Assembly (NCBI GenBank): GCA_036971475.1
Contig: JBAIZL010000058.1
Span: forward strand, 1,707,501 to 1,771,500
Origin: Prosapia bicincta
Taxonomy: Eukaryota; Arthropoda; Insecta; Hemiptera; Cercopidae
Length of the DNA stretch: 64,000 nucleotides
Reading direction: 5' to 3'
The translations under genes and the position numbers were made by a program. Under the pieces are notes generated by a model. It saw only the letters and a program-made list of their open reading frames with translations, was not told the DNA's origin and did not search any database. This document shows, piece by piece, positions 23,408-33,839 of the stretch. Position 1 is the first letter of the stretch. Each line of letters begins with the position of its first letter.

Positions 23408-23660
23408 AGTAGGTTAGGTTAGAAGCACTCTGGCTAGCTTAGGTTAGTGGGTTGAAAATAATTTTTTCTAAAAACTACCCCTCTAGACGTGGTTGAACAC
23501 CCAACAGTAGGTTAGGTTAGAAGCACTCTGGCTAGCTTAGGTTAGTGGGTTGAAAATAATTTTTCCTAAAAACTACCCCTCTAGACGTGGTTGAACCCTC
23601 CCCCAAGGCTACGATCAAGGTCACATCGACCGTCTGCATCATCCAAAACCACCCCTAACT
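23408..23660 (-). repeat. Inner module: ~108-bp tandem units next to the centre
   Basis: AGGTTAGGTTAGAAGC begins at 23411 and 23519. Read on the minus strand it gives GGTTTTGGATGATGC, then TCTAGAGGGGTAGTTTTT, CACTAACCTAAGCTAGCC and CTAACCTAACC. That is the same order of motifs as the outer module at 18110-18420 on the plus strand, so each arm has related modules at its two ends in inverted orientation. The mirror is 23714-23966. Confidence 0.85.
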
Positions 23661-23713
23661 TCTACAACCACAGGTCAGTGATGCACGTGATGGAGATACG
23701 ACCAACCTTTGAG
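23661..23713. other. 53-bp asymmetric centre of the palindrome
   Basis: The only part of 18051-29322 without a mirror copy. It contains no motif I recognise. Confidence 0.85.
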
Positions 23714-26700
23714 AGTTAGGGGTGGTTTTGGATGATGCAGACGGTCGATGTGACCTTGATCGTAGCCTTGGGGGAGGGTTCAACCACGTCTAGAGGGGTA
23801 GTTTTTAGGAAAAATTATTTTCAACCCACTAACCTAAGCTAGCCAGAGTGCTTCTAACCTAACCTACTGTTGGGTGTTCAACCACGTCTAGAGGGGTAGT
23901 TTTTAGAAAAAATTATTTTCAACCCACTAACCTAAGCTAGCCAGAGTGCTTCTAACCTAACCTACTGTTAGGTGTGCGATAAAGATGAGGATCATCATGC
24001 CATCTGCCATGTACAGAGATATTGTGATGGTTTAGTTAGTGACCCTCATTTGGCCTGTGTGATAGGCTATTCAATCGTCGCGCTATTTACTTAGCTAGTG
24101 TGACGAGTTATGTGTTGGAAGCTGTGATAAGTAGTGTATTGGTAGCCGTCCACACCTTGCTGTTGTCGTAGTTCATGAAGTGGTAGGTTTTCCTTACGGA
24201 GCTATTGTCTTAGCACTGATATAGGTCTTACGTAGGTATTATCTTGATCACGGATCGATAACTGTTTTTACGTAGCTATTGTGGTGTTGGTAGCTGTCTT
24301 TACGTGGCTAGTCTAATGGTTCATTATTTAATAGCAATCATTACTGAGTTAGGTTATGCATCTTTAGCTGTCTTTACATAGCTATTATGATAGGGTATGT
24401 ATTGGTTGTTATCTTTTCGTAGCTATTTTAAAGGGGTAGGCATTGTTAGCTGCCTTTACGCAGTTATTGTGTGACAGGTTATGCATAGCTGTTTTTACAT
24501 AAGTCTTGTGATAGGTTGTACAATATTAGCCGTCTGTACGTAGCTATTATGGTAGGGTGAGCAGCGGTAGCTCTTACGTAACTATTGTGGCTGTCTTTAC
24601 GAAGATATCGCTTAAGGTCTTAAATTGATAAAGGGCGTTACGTAACCATTGTCTTAGATTATGATCCGGTAACAGTTTTGACATACCTATTGTGGTAGAG
24701 TATAATTTGTTAGCTGTTTTACAGAGATGGTGTCTAAAGTCTCGGTTTGATGGAGAACATACCTGGACAATATGTGTAATGGCCTTGACGGTTTCTGCAT
24801 AGCTATTTTGGTATGCGTTGATAGCTATAATTATGTCTAAGGCCTAAAGCTTTTGCCAGTGCCTTCGCTAACCATAACCCATTTGACCTCGGTGTAGATG
24901 TTGGTTGATTAGCGTAAGTTTTTCATTTTGATTAGCTGATACGTTGATCTGGGCATAGCCGCCATTGCCTATTTGGACTTGGTGTCAATGCTGTTCGTTT
25001 GAACTTCACGTATGTTGGTTGGTTAAACTACGCGTATGACAGTAGTTTAGTTGAAACGTTGGTTATTTGATCTAGCCTACACAGGCCATAGCCCTTTTGA
25101 AGTCGGTATCAACATTGCCACCATCTTGTTCTCCACCTGGATGACGTCATATTCGATCCTAGGTTGTGTATCGGATACTATGTGTTACCTTATATCACGC
25201 CGCTCATGAGATGCTATGTGTTTGTCAAGCTATACTTCGGGTGCTATATGACGAACTTTAGCCGAGCTATGCAACGGATATTATGTGTTCATACTTCTCA
25301 TCGGATACTATGTGTTAGCCGTAGTCAGACTATGGTTATGAATATGTTGTGTTAGCCCTAGTCATGACTTGCATCGGCCGCTATGCGTTAATGATTATCC
25401 GGGCTATGTATCTGGTATTATGTGGTAATTTGTAGGCAGCTTGTAGGTTAGTGTGTGATATCCGTTAGGTAAACTATGCACTGAATGTGTTATACTTTGT
25501 AGGCCCATGTCTTCTTAGCATAATATCTATGCAGGCTTACACACATATATGTTTAACACATTATGTATTTGGGCTTAACATAGTATGATAGCATGCATGT
25601 TGGCTTACCATAGTATTTATGTAGGTTTACACGCATATTTATTTAACAGCGTATATATGGCTATTTAGATTATATTGCATGTTGGTTTAACATAGTATAT
25701 ATGCCTATATTGGTTAGCATTGTATGTATATAGGTTGCGCGACTTTTTTTAATTATATTGTAGTATTTGCTGACCGTCATGGGCGTGATAGGTTATGCAT
25801 TGTTAGCTATACGATATAGTACTTCCCGTATTATACAGCCGCCTGCCCGTGGTTCTACCTGATAGACGGGGTGAAAATGTGTGTCGGACTCTGATCATAT
25901 AAGCTTGGGCCTGTGGTTTACCGACATAGTAGGCCTTATGGATACAACGTGTTAATCGTTAGCGGGGCCTCTGGATACTATATATTAAACCTTCGTCAGG
26001 CTATGCATTGGATACTATGTGTTATTGATCAGGTATTATGTGGTACCTGTAGGATAGTGTGTGATAGCCGTTTAGCTAACCTATGCAGTGGATATAATGT
26101 GTTCAGGCCCTTGTCGGCTTGGCATAATATGTATGGTGGCTTACACATGTTTGTTTAACGCGATATGTAGGCCTAACATAGTATATACGTCTATCTATGA
26201 TAGCATGCGTGTTGGCTTACCATAGTATTTATTCGGTTTACACGCATATTTATTGAACACACTATAAGGGCAATCATTCATCCTGGCTTAACATAGGCCT
26301 ATGTGGGTAACGGGGATATTTGCCTAATACAGGATGTATATAGGTTAACCTGCATATTGGTTTAACAACGTATATTTGGCTATTTAGAGTATATTGCACG
26401 CTGTTTTAACATAGTATATATGTCTGAATGTTGGCTTAGCACTGTATGTATATAGGTTGCTCGACTTTTTTTAAAATTATATTGTAATATTTGTTGACCG
26501 TGATGGGCGTGATAGGTTATGCATTGTTAGCTATACCATATAGTACCTCCCGTATTATACAGTTGTCAGGTTCTACCTGATAGACGAGGTGTAAATGTGT
26601 GTCAGGCTTAGCTCTTTATTAGTGTTTCTCCATATATACTTTTATATCTAGATACATTTGCAGCTATAGGATATATCCATTGAGGCTATTTGATTATTTA

Positions 26701-29322
26701 CATTGATTTCTGATTATATATGTAGGCCTTGGGTTCTTCTGTCTGTCCAGGTGCTTACTTCTACTATCTGTCCAAGTACCTGCTTCTTCTATCTGCCCAG
26801 GTGCTTGTTTCTTTTATCGGTCCAGGTCCTTGCTTCTTCTATCAGTCCATGTACTTGCTTCTTCCATCGGTACAGGTCCTTGCTTCTTCTATCTGTCCAG
26901 GTATTTGCTCTTTTTATCGGTCCAGGTCCTTGCTTCTCCTATCTGTCCATATCCTTACTTCTTCTATGTTATTTAGGGGTAGGCCGCTCTGGTTATAGGT
27001 GCACATGTCGCTCGTACGTCATCAGATATATTATATCTTTACGTGGGCCTGATAGGTTATGCATTGGTAGATGTACCTTATAGTACTTCCTATATTATAC
27101 GATTGCCAGGTTCTACCTGATATATGAGGTGAAACTATCTCAGTTCATATAGGCTGTGGCCAGTGATTTACCGACATAGTAGGCGCATTTAGGGATTCAT
27201 GTATGTAGGCCTTGCATAGTATGTATGCAAGCTTGCGTATTTGTTTAACACATTATGTGGGCTATCGTATATATTGGTTTAGCTATACCTTATAGTACTC
27301 CCCATATTATACGGTTGCCTGCCCGTGGTTCTACCTGATATATGAGGTGAAACTATCTCTGTTCATATAGGCTTTGGCCGGTGATTTACCGACATAGTAT
27401 GTCGGCCCAGCATAGTATGTATGTAGGCTTGCATATATGTTTAACACATTATGTGGGCTGTCATATATATTGGTTTAACACGTTATATAGGCCTTCTCGT
27501 CTTACATTGACCGTTTACGTAGGCCTACCGGGCCCCTGCGTTGTGATTGGTTGATTCAACTTGTTGACTATTTGAACTCTATGTAGGTCGTTGGTCGTTT
27601 GATCTAACCGATCATTTTTTGGTAATTTCATTTGATAACCACCCCCACTTGATGCTTGAATCCGGGGTTACTTTACCTATCGGCTGGCTTCGAGATGGCT
27701 TTTACCTGAGTCCTTGCTCCGTGTTTGCTTTACCTATGGTCTAACTCCATGGTAGCTTTACCTAGGCCCCGACTCCATGGTAGCTTTACCTACGACCTGA
27801 CTCGACGGTGTCTTTACCTAGGGTCTAGCTGGCTTTACCTCAGGCCCGACTCCTCGGTTACTTTACCTATGGTCTGACACCTGGATGGCTTTACTTAAGG
27901 GCTGGCTTCGGGTTGGCTATACCTAAGGCCTAGCTCCTGGGGGCTTTACCTCTAGCACGACTCCTGGTGTGACTTTACCGAAGGTCCGACACCTGGATGG
28001 CTTTACCTATGGTTTGGCATAAGGGATGGTTTTACCTGTGGCCCTGCTCCACAGATAGCTTTACCTAAGACTTGGTGGAGGTATTTCTCTTGGTAGTTGA
28101 TATAGCAACCGTCCTAGCCCTGCTCTTATGTAGCTTTACTTATAGGCTGACTGCATTGTTTATTATTTTAGTAGCATAGACAAATTAGTTTGCCAATCAT
28201 ATACCCCTGGGCCCCTCATCATCAAAATTTTTTGGGGTAGACCACTATAGTTACGGTGAGCCTACTACTTGCCTAGACTCGCTCAAGCGCTGATACGTCA
28301 TCAGATAACCATTAAATCTTTCCAAAGTTACCCCCACCACCGGAGCTATTCCTAGGTTACTTTACCTAAGGGTCGGCCTTGAGATGTCTTTACCCGAGGG
28401 CTAGCTCCTTGTTAGCTTTACCTAAGGCCTAGCTGCTGGGTGGCTGGGCTCGGTTTGGCTTTAACCGAGAGCGTGCTCCATATTGGCTCTACCTTGGCTG
28501 GTTTAACTAATGCCCGGGTGGATTTTACCTAGGACCCCAATTATTTTTGACAATCTAAAAATAGGTGAACCCGCCCCCCACAATGTTCCATAATAGACTT
28601 TAACATTACCATATACGGTCATTTGATCCAACCGGTCTATTTTCGGCAATTTCATATTTTTTGTAAAAACTACCCCTTGGTGAACCCGCCCCCGCAATGG
28701 TCCAAAGGGACTCTAGACATATCCTGTACTGTCTGTTGATCCATCCGATCGATTTTCGGCAATTTCATATTTTTTGTAAAAACTACCCCTAGGTGAAACT
28801 ACCCCTACCGACGCAATAATACACTCTAGACATACCCTATCGGTCAAGGCACGATTTTCCAAAATTTTTTCGAAAACTACCCCCTACCCCCAATCCACCC
28901 CCGGAGCTACCCCCGGAGACGGTCCTGAACGTAGCTGAGGTCACCCCCAACACTTAGGTTAGGTTAGGTTAGATCCATTTTGGCTAGCCTAGGTCAGTGT
29001 GTTGGAAATAAATTTTTTTCGAAAAACTACCCCCTACCCCTCTAGACGCGGTCGAAACCACCCCTAAGGCAGGGATCAGGGTCGCGACGTCCGCCCGCAT
29101 CATCCAAAACTACCCCTATAGTCCTAGGTTACGTAGCGGCCGATTTTGTTTTGTTTTTTCCAAAAAACTACCCCCTACCCCCCTGAACGTGGTCGAAACC
29201 ACCCCTTGGTCTAGGGTCAGGGCCGGGATGACCTTGAGCATCATCCAAAACTACCCCTATAGTCCTAGGTTACGTAGCGGCCGAGTTTAGGGGTGGCTGT
29301 CCCCAACTATCCTCAGTACTAC
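23714..29322 (-). repeat. Right arm of the giant palindrome
   Basis: Inverted copy of the left arm with the repeat blocks in reverse order: inner module, 45-bp repeat, AT-rich block with 25-bp array, AGGTAAAG array, 115-bp units, TTAGG-type run and outer module. Confidence 0.95.
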
Positions 29323-29330
29323 TACCGTTA
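29323..29330 (+). repeat. Right target-site duplication of the giant palindrome
   Basis: TACCGTTA in direct orientation, matching 18043-18050. Confidence 0.75.
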
Positions 29331-30659
29331 ACTGAACATTTACCACGCGGAGAATTATGTTTTAACTTATATTCGAAAATTAAAGTAAATTATTAACTGT
29401 GGCAAGATTAACGAGACGTGACCTTCAGGCTGTGTGGCGTTTGTTAAGCAATCCTGATTCATTTCCTGATGACATTGGACGGACTTGTTTACTCATTACA
29501 GCCGAGTCGAGTGTCGATAGCCAAGATCCTGCTTCAAGCCTTCATAGTGAAGTTAGTTCTAGGTTTTACTCCGCCATTGTAAAATTGTTCATAAAAAATC
29601 TGTGTCTAATTGCCAGTCTCCATAAATAAAATGTCTATTGGTATGGTAACGAATCGGTTATATTGAAAACCCTTTAAAAATTCTATTATTTCCTTTTATT
29701 TCGTTTATACAATTGCATCTAAATATATTAAACAATTGTTTACGTAAAAATTTCTGTAATTTAGCTACAAGTATGATATTGTTTTAAATTTATAAAATTA
29801 TGTTAAGGTAAATTATATAAATTGAATGATTCAATTACATCTTACAAATTATCATAATAAAATGACTGCCCTAATAAAATCCCTTTACTTCTACGGTAAT
29901 TCATGGATTGATATAATTTGCCGAGTGAACTAGATGTCGAAGACGAATTTCTTTCTTGGAGATGGCTTTTCTAACGTTTTAATATTAAATTACTAGACTA
30001 ACATTTTAGTTATATTACTTTTTTTAGAAAGTTATTACAAATTACTTTATCAAATACGAATTAAAGTTACTATTGAATCGGGTCTATTTTGACAATAAAA
30101 TTATAAAAAGCAGTTTTTTGTAGCCTGTTACTATAAATAACTTAAACATTTTTTCAGTTTAACTGATTTCTTAGATTATAGCTTCAACATCTGGAATTTA
30201 ATAAATAGCTTTAATTTTTCACTAGCAATGTAATTCATCAGCTACGTAAGCACATTCTGTTGCTCTTGCAAGACACGCTGCACGAGCAAAATGCTTGGGT
30301 ATACGATAAGCATTATTGTTATACAGTTAGAGACGTATTGTAAGAAAAATATCAATCCTGTAATAACCTGATCGTAAACATATTTTACTTACTTTTTAAT
30401 GTTACTGATCGCTAGGCCATTGTAGTGTACTTCGTAGAGATTCTGTACTCGTACAGGAAAAATGTCTTTATTATACCTTAGGTATCAACTTGGAAAAACC
30501 ACTACCTGCTGATATTCTTCAGCAGACGCGAATCGCACTAGGTAAGTGCATTATTCAATGCTGTGAGTCACGGACAAGACTGTTGCTCAGGTGTGTTGTG
30601 GTGATGTGAGTCTGTGGTGTATTATTGTTCATAGAGCAGTTGTTAATTATGTGTTCAAA
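29331..30659. other. No recognised feature; one unassigned open frame
   Basis: AT-rich sequence. From about 29384 to 29629 a plus-strand frame stays open (ARLTRRDLQAVWRLLSNPD and onward) with protein-like composition, but it has no ATG near its start, no splice support and no family I recognise. The rest holds nothing identifiable. Confidence 0.4.
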
Positions 30660-30740
30660 TATAGTTTTTTATTAATCACTTAAACAATAGTTTATGACTA
30701 TCCGAACGTTAAATTTTGTAAAATTGTTAAAACTTACTGA

Positions 30741-30790
30741 GACAGAACGTTTTCGATTACTATGAGGGGATCTTCATCAGTGTCTTCTGC
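30741..30790 (-). ncRNA. Hammerhead-like ribozyme, left flank of PLE A2
   Basis: On the minus strand: AGACA, CTGATGA (plus 30774-30780), a weak stem II (GAT/ATC), then GAAAACGTTC and TGTCT. Stem I (AGACA/TGTCT) and the palindromic AACGTT stem III are intact. Stem II is eroded from the GATCGC/GCGATC inferred by comparing copies. Confidence 0.6.
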
Positions 30791-31099
30791 TTGGAGATGT
30801 CGGGTCAAGCAGTGACGGTTTTAAAGGCAGGTTTTCGATAGTATCAAAGAGTATGTGTGATTTGTATTGTGTTGTTCGTTTAATATGTTTTTGTGTGTCT
30901 ATAAATTTCATATTGTTCTAGTGTGTTGAGATGTGGTCCGTCCATTGGGACTTCTTTACGTCTATGGAGCATGGAACTGAAGGCAGTGTGTTTGTGTTGG
31001 ATAGTCTCAATGACCACAGAAAACATAAACAAAAAACTAGACACAATTAAATATTTAGCATACACAAATGGATACAACACCACAATAATAGACAAACTA

Positions 31100-31560
31100 T
31101 AGTACAAAATACAAAAAAACACTACAGACAGGGAAAACAAATACATCACATTACCATACATAAACAAAACAACAAACAAAATAGCTCGCAAATTTAAAAA
31201 AATAGGATATAAAATAGCATACAAAACTAATAACAAGTTACAATACAAAATACAACACGACACCAACAACAAAGATAAACTACAAGCACCAGGCGTATAC
31301 CAACTGAACTGCGACGAATGTAACAAATTCTACATTGGACAAACAGGTCGCAGCTTTAAACAAAGAGTCGAGGAACACAAACAGAACACCAACTCAACAT
31401 TTTACAATCACATAGAAGAAATAGGACACAAATACACAGACATTTACCATAACCTAGAAATCCTACACATCAACAAAAAAGGACCACATCTCAACACACT
31501 AGAACAATATAAAAATTTACAGACACACAAAAACACAAAGTACAAACATATTAAACGAAC
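31100..31560 (+). pseudogene. PLE GIY-YIG endonuclease, best-preserved copy
   Basis: After an in-frame TAG near 31100 the plus frame stays open and reads YKIQKNTTDRENKYITL, then LNCDECNKFYIGQTGRSFKQ and RVEEHKQNTNSTFYNH, ending in a run that matches copy A1. The FYIGQTGR motif, its arginine and the downstream glutamate are retained, unlike copy A1, which has YIRQTGR. There is no upstream RT or start codon, so it cannot make a complete PLE protein. Confidence 0.85.
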
Positions 31561-31625
31561 AAACACAATACAAATCACATGATACTATCGAAAACCTACC
31601 TTTAAAGCGACCGGACATCTCCAAG

Positions 31626-31676
31626 CAGAAGACACTGATGAAGATCGCCACATAACAATCGAAAACGTTCTGTAAG
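31626..31676 (+). ncRNA. Hammerhead-like ribozyme, right flank of PLE A2
   Basis: CTGATGA at 31635-31641, GAT...ATC as stem II remnant, GAAA at 31661-31664 and the self-complementary AACGTT, with predicted cleavage after C31670. Stem I is reduced to ACA/TGT because the copy reads TGTAAG instead of TGTCTC. Confidence 0.55.
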
Positions 31677-31770
31677 TTTCAACAAATTTACAAAATTTAA
31701 AGTTCGGATAGTCTTAAACTATTGCTTAAGTTATTAATAAGATTCACCGAACATAATTGACTGCAAAATT

Positions 31771-33369
31771 CAAGATATAGTATTTTATTGTGTGTGTTTT
31801 GTCATTTAGAATGTGTTATGGATGGTATTTATGGTGTTTATATATTTCGTTTTCTATATTTGACAGTTTTCTGTTGTGTTTAGTATGTTGCTTTTTTCAT
31901 GTAGTGTAGGATTTTTAGATTAGTGTCTATATTGGTGAGTGAGTTTAATGCTTTTTGTAAGTGTATGGTGAAATTTGTTTTGCGTTATGTCTTTTTTATG
32001 TCTTTATAACATATTTAAAGTCATTATCATAATACACAAAGAAATATTTTGGTAAAGACATTATCCCTTCTATCATAAGATGGAGCAGGTGTGCTTGAAT
32101 ATAAAGGGAAATGTTTATGTTTGAGTCTGGTCTGTTCTGTATTTTTTAGTTATATATAATCACGTTTACACCAAAAGCCCGAATAGTGACCAAATCAACA
32201 CGCCTGGACAATTTCATACTCATGTTTTTACTTACACCCATATCTACTTCCTTAGGTTGGTCTAAGAATGCTTTCAGTTTCTTCCTGGAGTAAACAAGTA
32301 GATAGGCATAGGCCATTATTTAGCTCCATAAACAAGATGAAAGATTCGAATATAGCTGGCACACGTAAGCTGGTGTTTGATCTCGAAGGGCGAGCATAGA
32401 CTGGGGGAAGGGTAGAGGAAGTAAAAGACCGTTCCACAGACATTATAATATGAGGTAAGTTATAGTATTTATATTACAATAATGTAGATTTGACAAGACC
32501 GAAAGGCCGCTATAAATTTTATGTTATTTGATTTATTATATAAACCAGATCATTTACATAAAGTTTTGAACAAATTTACTTATATCAGTGTTCTAAACGA
32601 CCGCCAACGCCTGCAATTTCTTAGCGATTGCCTTTGATGCAACACGCACCACAAAAGCCAATGTTTTTTAATATGGCTAACTTTTGATTTTCTATCGATC
32701 GATCGCGCGCCAGCTTACACATAGGCCTAGCATTCGCTACTAGCCCAATATTGTATAGTTTGTAACGCATTTCTCATGATTAAAACCTCTTCTTAGAACA
32801 CTGCCAAGGACTTTTTTCATTAGCGATTTCAACGTTAGATGTTCACAAACAGTGGTTAAAGGGGGGAGAGCAATAAAATCTTAAAGCATTGTTTAAATAG
32901 CCCGCATGTTACAAACGCGTGACCCTCATGTGAAGCATATGCTCTGCCCCATTGAGCCCTCGATTGTCGAGTCTACAACCCCTCTGACAGCAAACTCTAT
33001 AGTAATTATCGTTTGTTCAGTGCAAAAATTCCATATCTGGGTGATTTACTATTTAGGCCTGCCCACATGTTTAAATTACTTCACAATAAATAACACATTC
33101 AACTACATTGTGAGTTCAATGGACCTGGAGATAGGGGGGGGGGGAGTTTACCCTCTTTAAATCCTTAGATTACACTGCAGGCCTTACATAACTGTTTTTT
33201 GTTATGTATGGGAAACATATTTGCGGCTGTATGTTAAAGTAAAGACAATTTGAAAGAAATACACTTTCGTGGGAGAGATCTACAAAGTCCAAAAGTTGGT
33301 CAGGAGAAACCACATACAACATAAAGAGAAATATATTCTAACTCAAATTAAAAATTGGTGCTTATACAA
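31771..33369. other. No recognised feature
   Basis: AT-rich sequence, with a GC-richer patch at 32340-32460 ending in a strong donor-like GAGGTAAGT (about 32452) that could be a 5' exon of an unknown gene. There is also a G-run at 33136-33145. Nothing codes for a protein I can identify. Confidence 0.4.
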
Positions 33370-33839
33370 CTGGTACATTTTCAATGCCTGACCCATAGGA
33401 GCATGTATCTCCAGTATACTTTCAGTGGCTAACCCATAGAAACATGTGTCCCATTCCAGTGGCAGGCCCATGTGCCTCAGTACACGTTCAGTGACCGACC
33501 CATGGGGTCATTATTTCACTTGTGGGAAACCCATGGAATCAAATGTCCCTCAATGTACCTATAGTGGCTGACCCATGGGAACAGGTACACCCAGTACAAC
33601 TTTAGTTGCTGATCCATGGAGGTATGTGTTCTCTCCCAGTGCCAGGACCCATGGGTACTACACCAGTGACTAACCCATGGGGACATTATCTTACTAGTGG
33701 CAAAGCCATGGAGGCATGTGTCCCTCAGTGTACCTGCAGTGGGTGATCCATCGGAACTGGTACCTCCAGTACATCTTCAGTTGCTGACCCATGGAGGCAT
33801 CCTCCCAGTTGTAAGCCCATAACCCCCAGTACAGCTTCA
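33370..33839 (+). repeat. Diverged left edge of the 96/98-bp minisatellite
   Basis: Roughly five degenerate units share CCCATGG, CCAGTACA and TTCAGTG with the core array but differ widely in length and sequence. Confidence 0.85.

Larger units (their letters stand above)
18051..23660 (+). repeat. Left arm of the giant palindrome
   Basis: It is near-identical to the reverse complement of 23714-29322. Incidental open frames in the two arms translate identically in four mirrored pairs (63, 81, 89 and 126 residues); a fifth (64 residues) differs by one residue (Ile against Val). The one length difference noticed is in a G-run at 18482-18494: 13 G here, against GGGGG-TA-GGGGG in the other arm. Confidence 0.95.
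18051..29322. mobile_element. Giant 11.27-kb fold-back element (palindrome)
   Basis: Two arms of about 5.61 kb face each other across a 53-bp spacer. Mirrored positions sum to 47374 through most of the length. Termini are imperfect inverted repeats: GTAGAACTGTCGATAGTTGG on the left, GTAGTACTGAGGATAGTTGG at the right end read inward (17 of 20 identical). An 8-bp direct repeat TACCGTTA flanks the whole unit. Each arm is a chain of different tandem-repeat blocks and has no convincing gene. Long inverted repeats made of tandem repeats are typical of fold-back (FB/Galileo-like) DNA transposons, but the termini match no family I know. An 8-bp duplication would suit hAT- or P-like transposition. I infer a non-autonomous DNA element. 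Confidence 0.7.
30660..31770 (+). mobile_element. PLE copy A2: GIY-YIG remnant between inverted flanks
   Basis: Same family as 4845-7500. The left portion (30660-30960) is the family 3' end read on the minus strand: tail, hammerhead, then the end of the GIY-YIG frame. From about 31010 the sequence switches to the plus strand, giving the GIY-YIG frame, hammerhead and tail (TAAACTATTGCTTAAG at 31715-31730). No RT remains. The result is a short coding remnant flanked by inverted 3' flanks, a layout known for PLE flanking repeats. Confidence 0.88.

Noticed and set aside
20291..27083. Mirrored open frames of 63-126 residues in both palindrome arms
   Set aside because: They lie in tandem-repeat blocks, have low-complexity hydrophobic composition and no domain; identity between arms reflects the palindrome, not selection on protein.
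18051..29322. The palindrome as a pure sequencing artefact (missed-adapter read)
   Set aside because: An artefact should not end on both sides at matching inverted termini with an 8-bp direct repeat outside, nor carry arm differences. It is not fully excluded without reads.
29384..29629. Protein-like open frame next to the giant element
   Set aside because: No ATG, no clear splice sites and no recognised family; mentioned only within the intergenic entry.
30880..31326. 148-residue minus-strand open frame
   Set aside because: It spans the inversion point of PLE A2 and is mostly antisense to the GIY-YIG frame.
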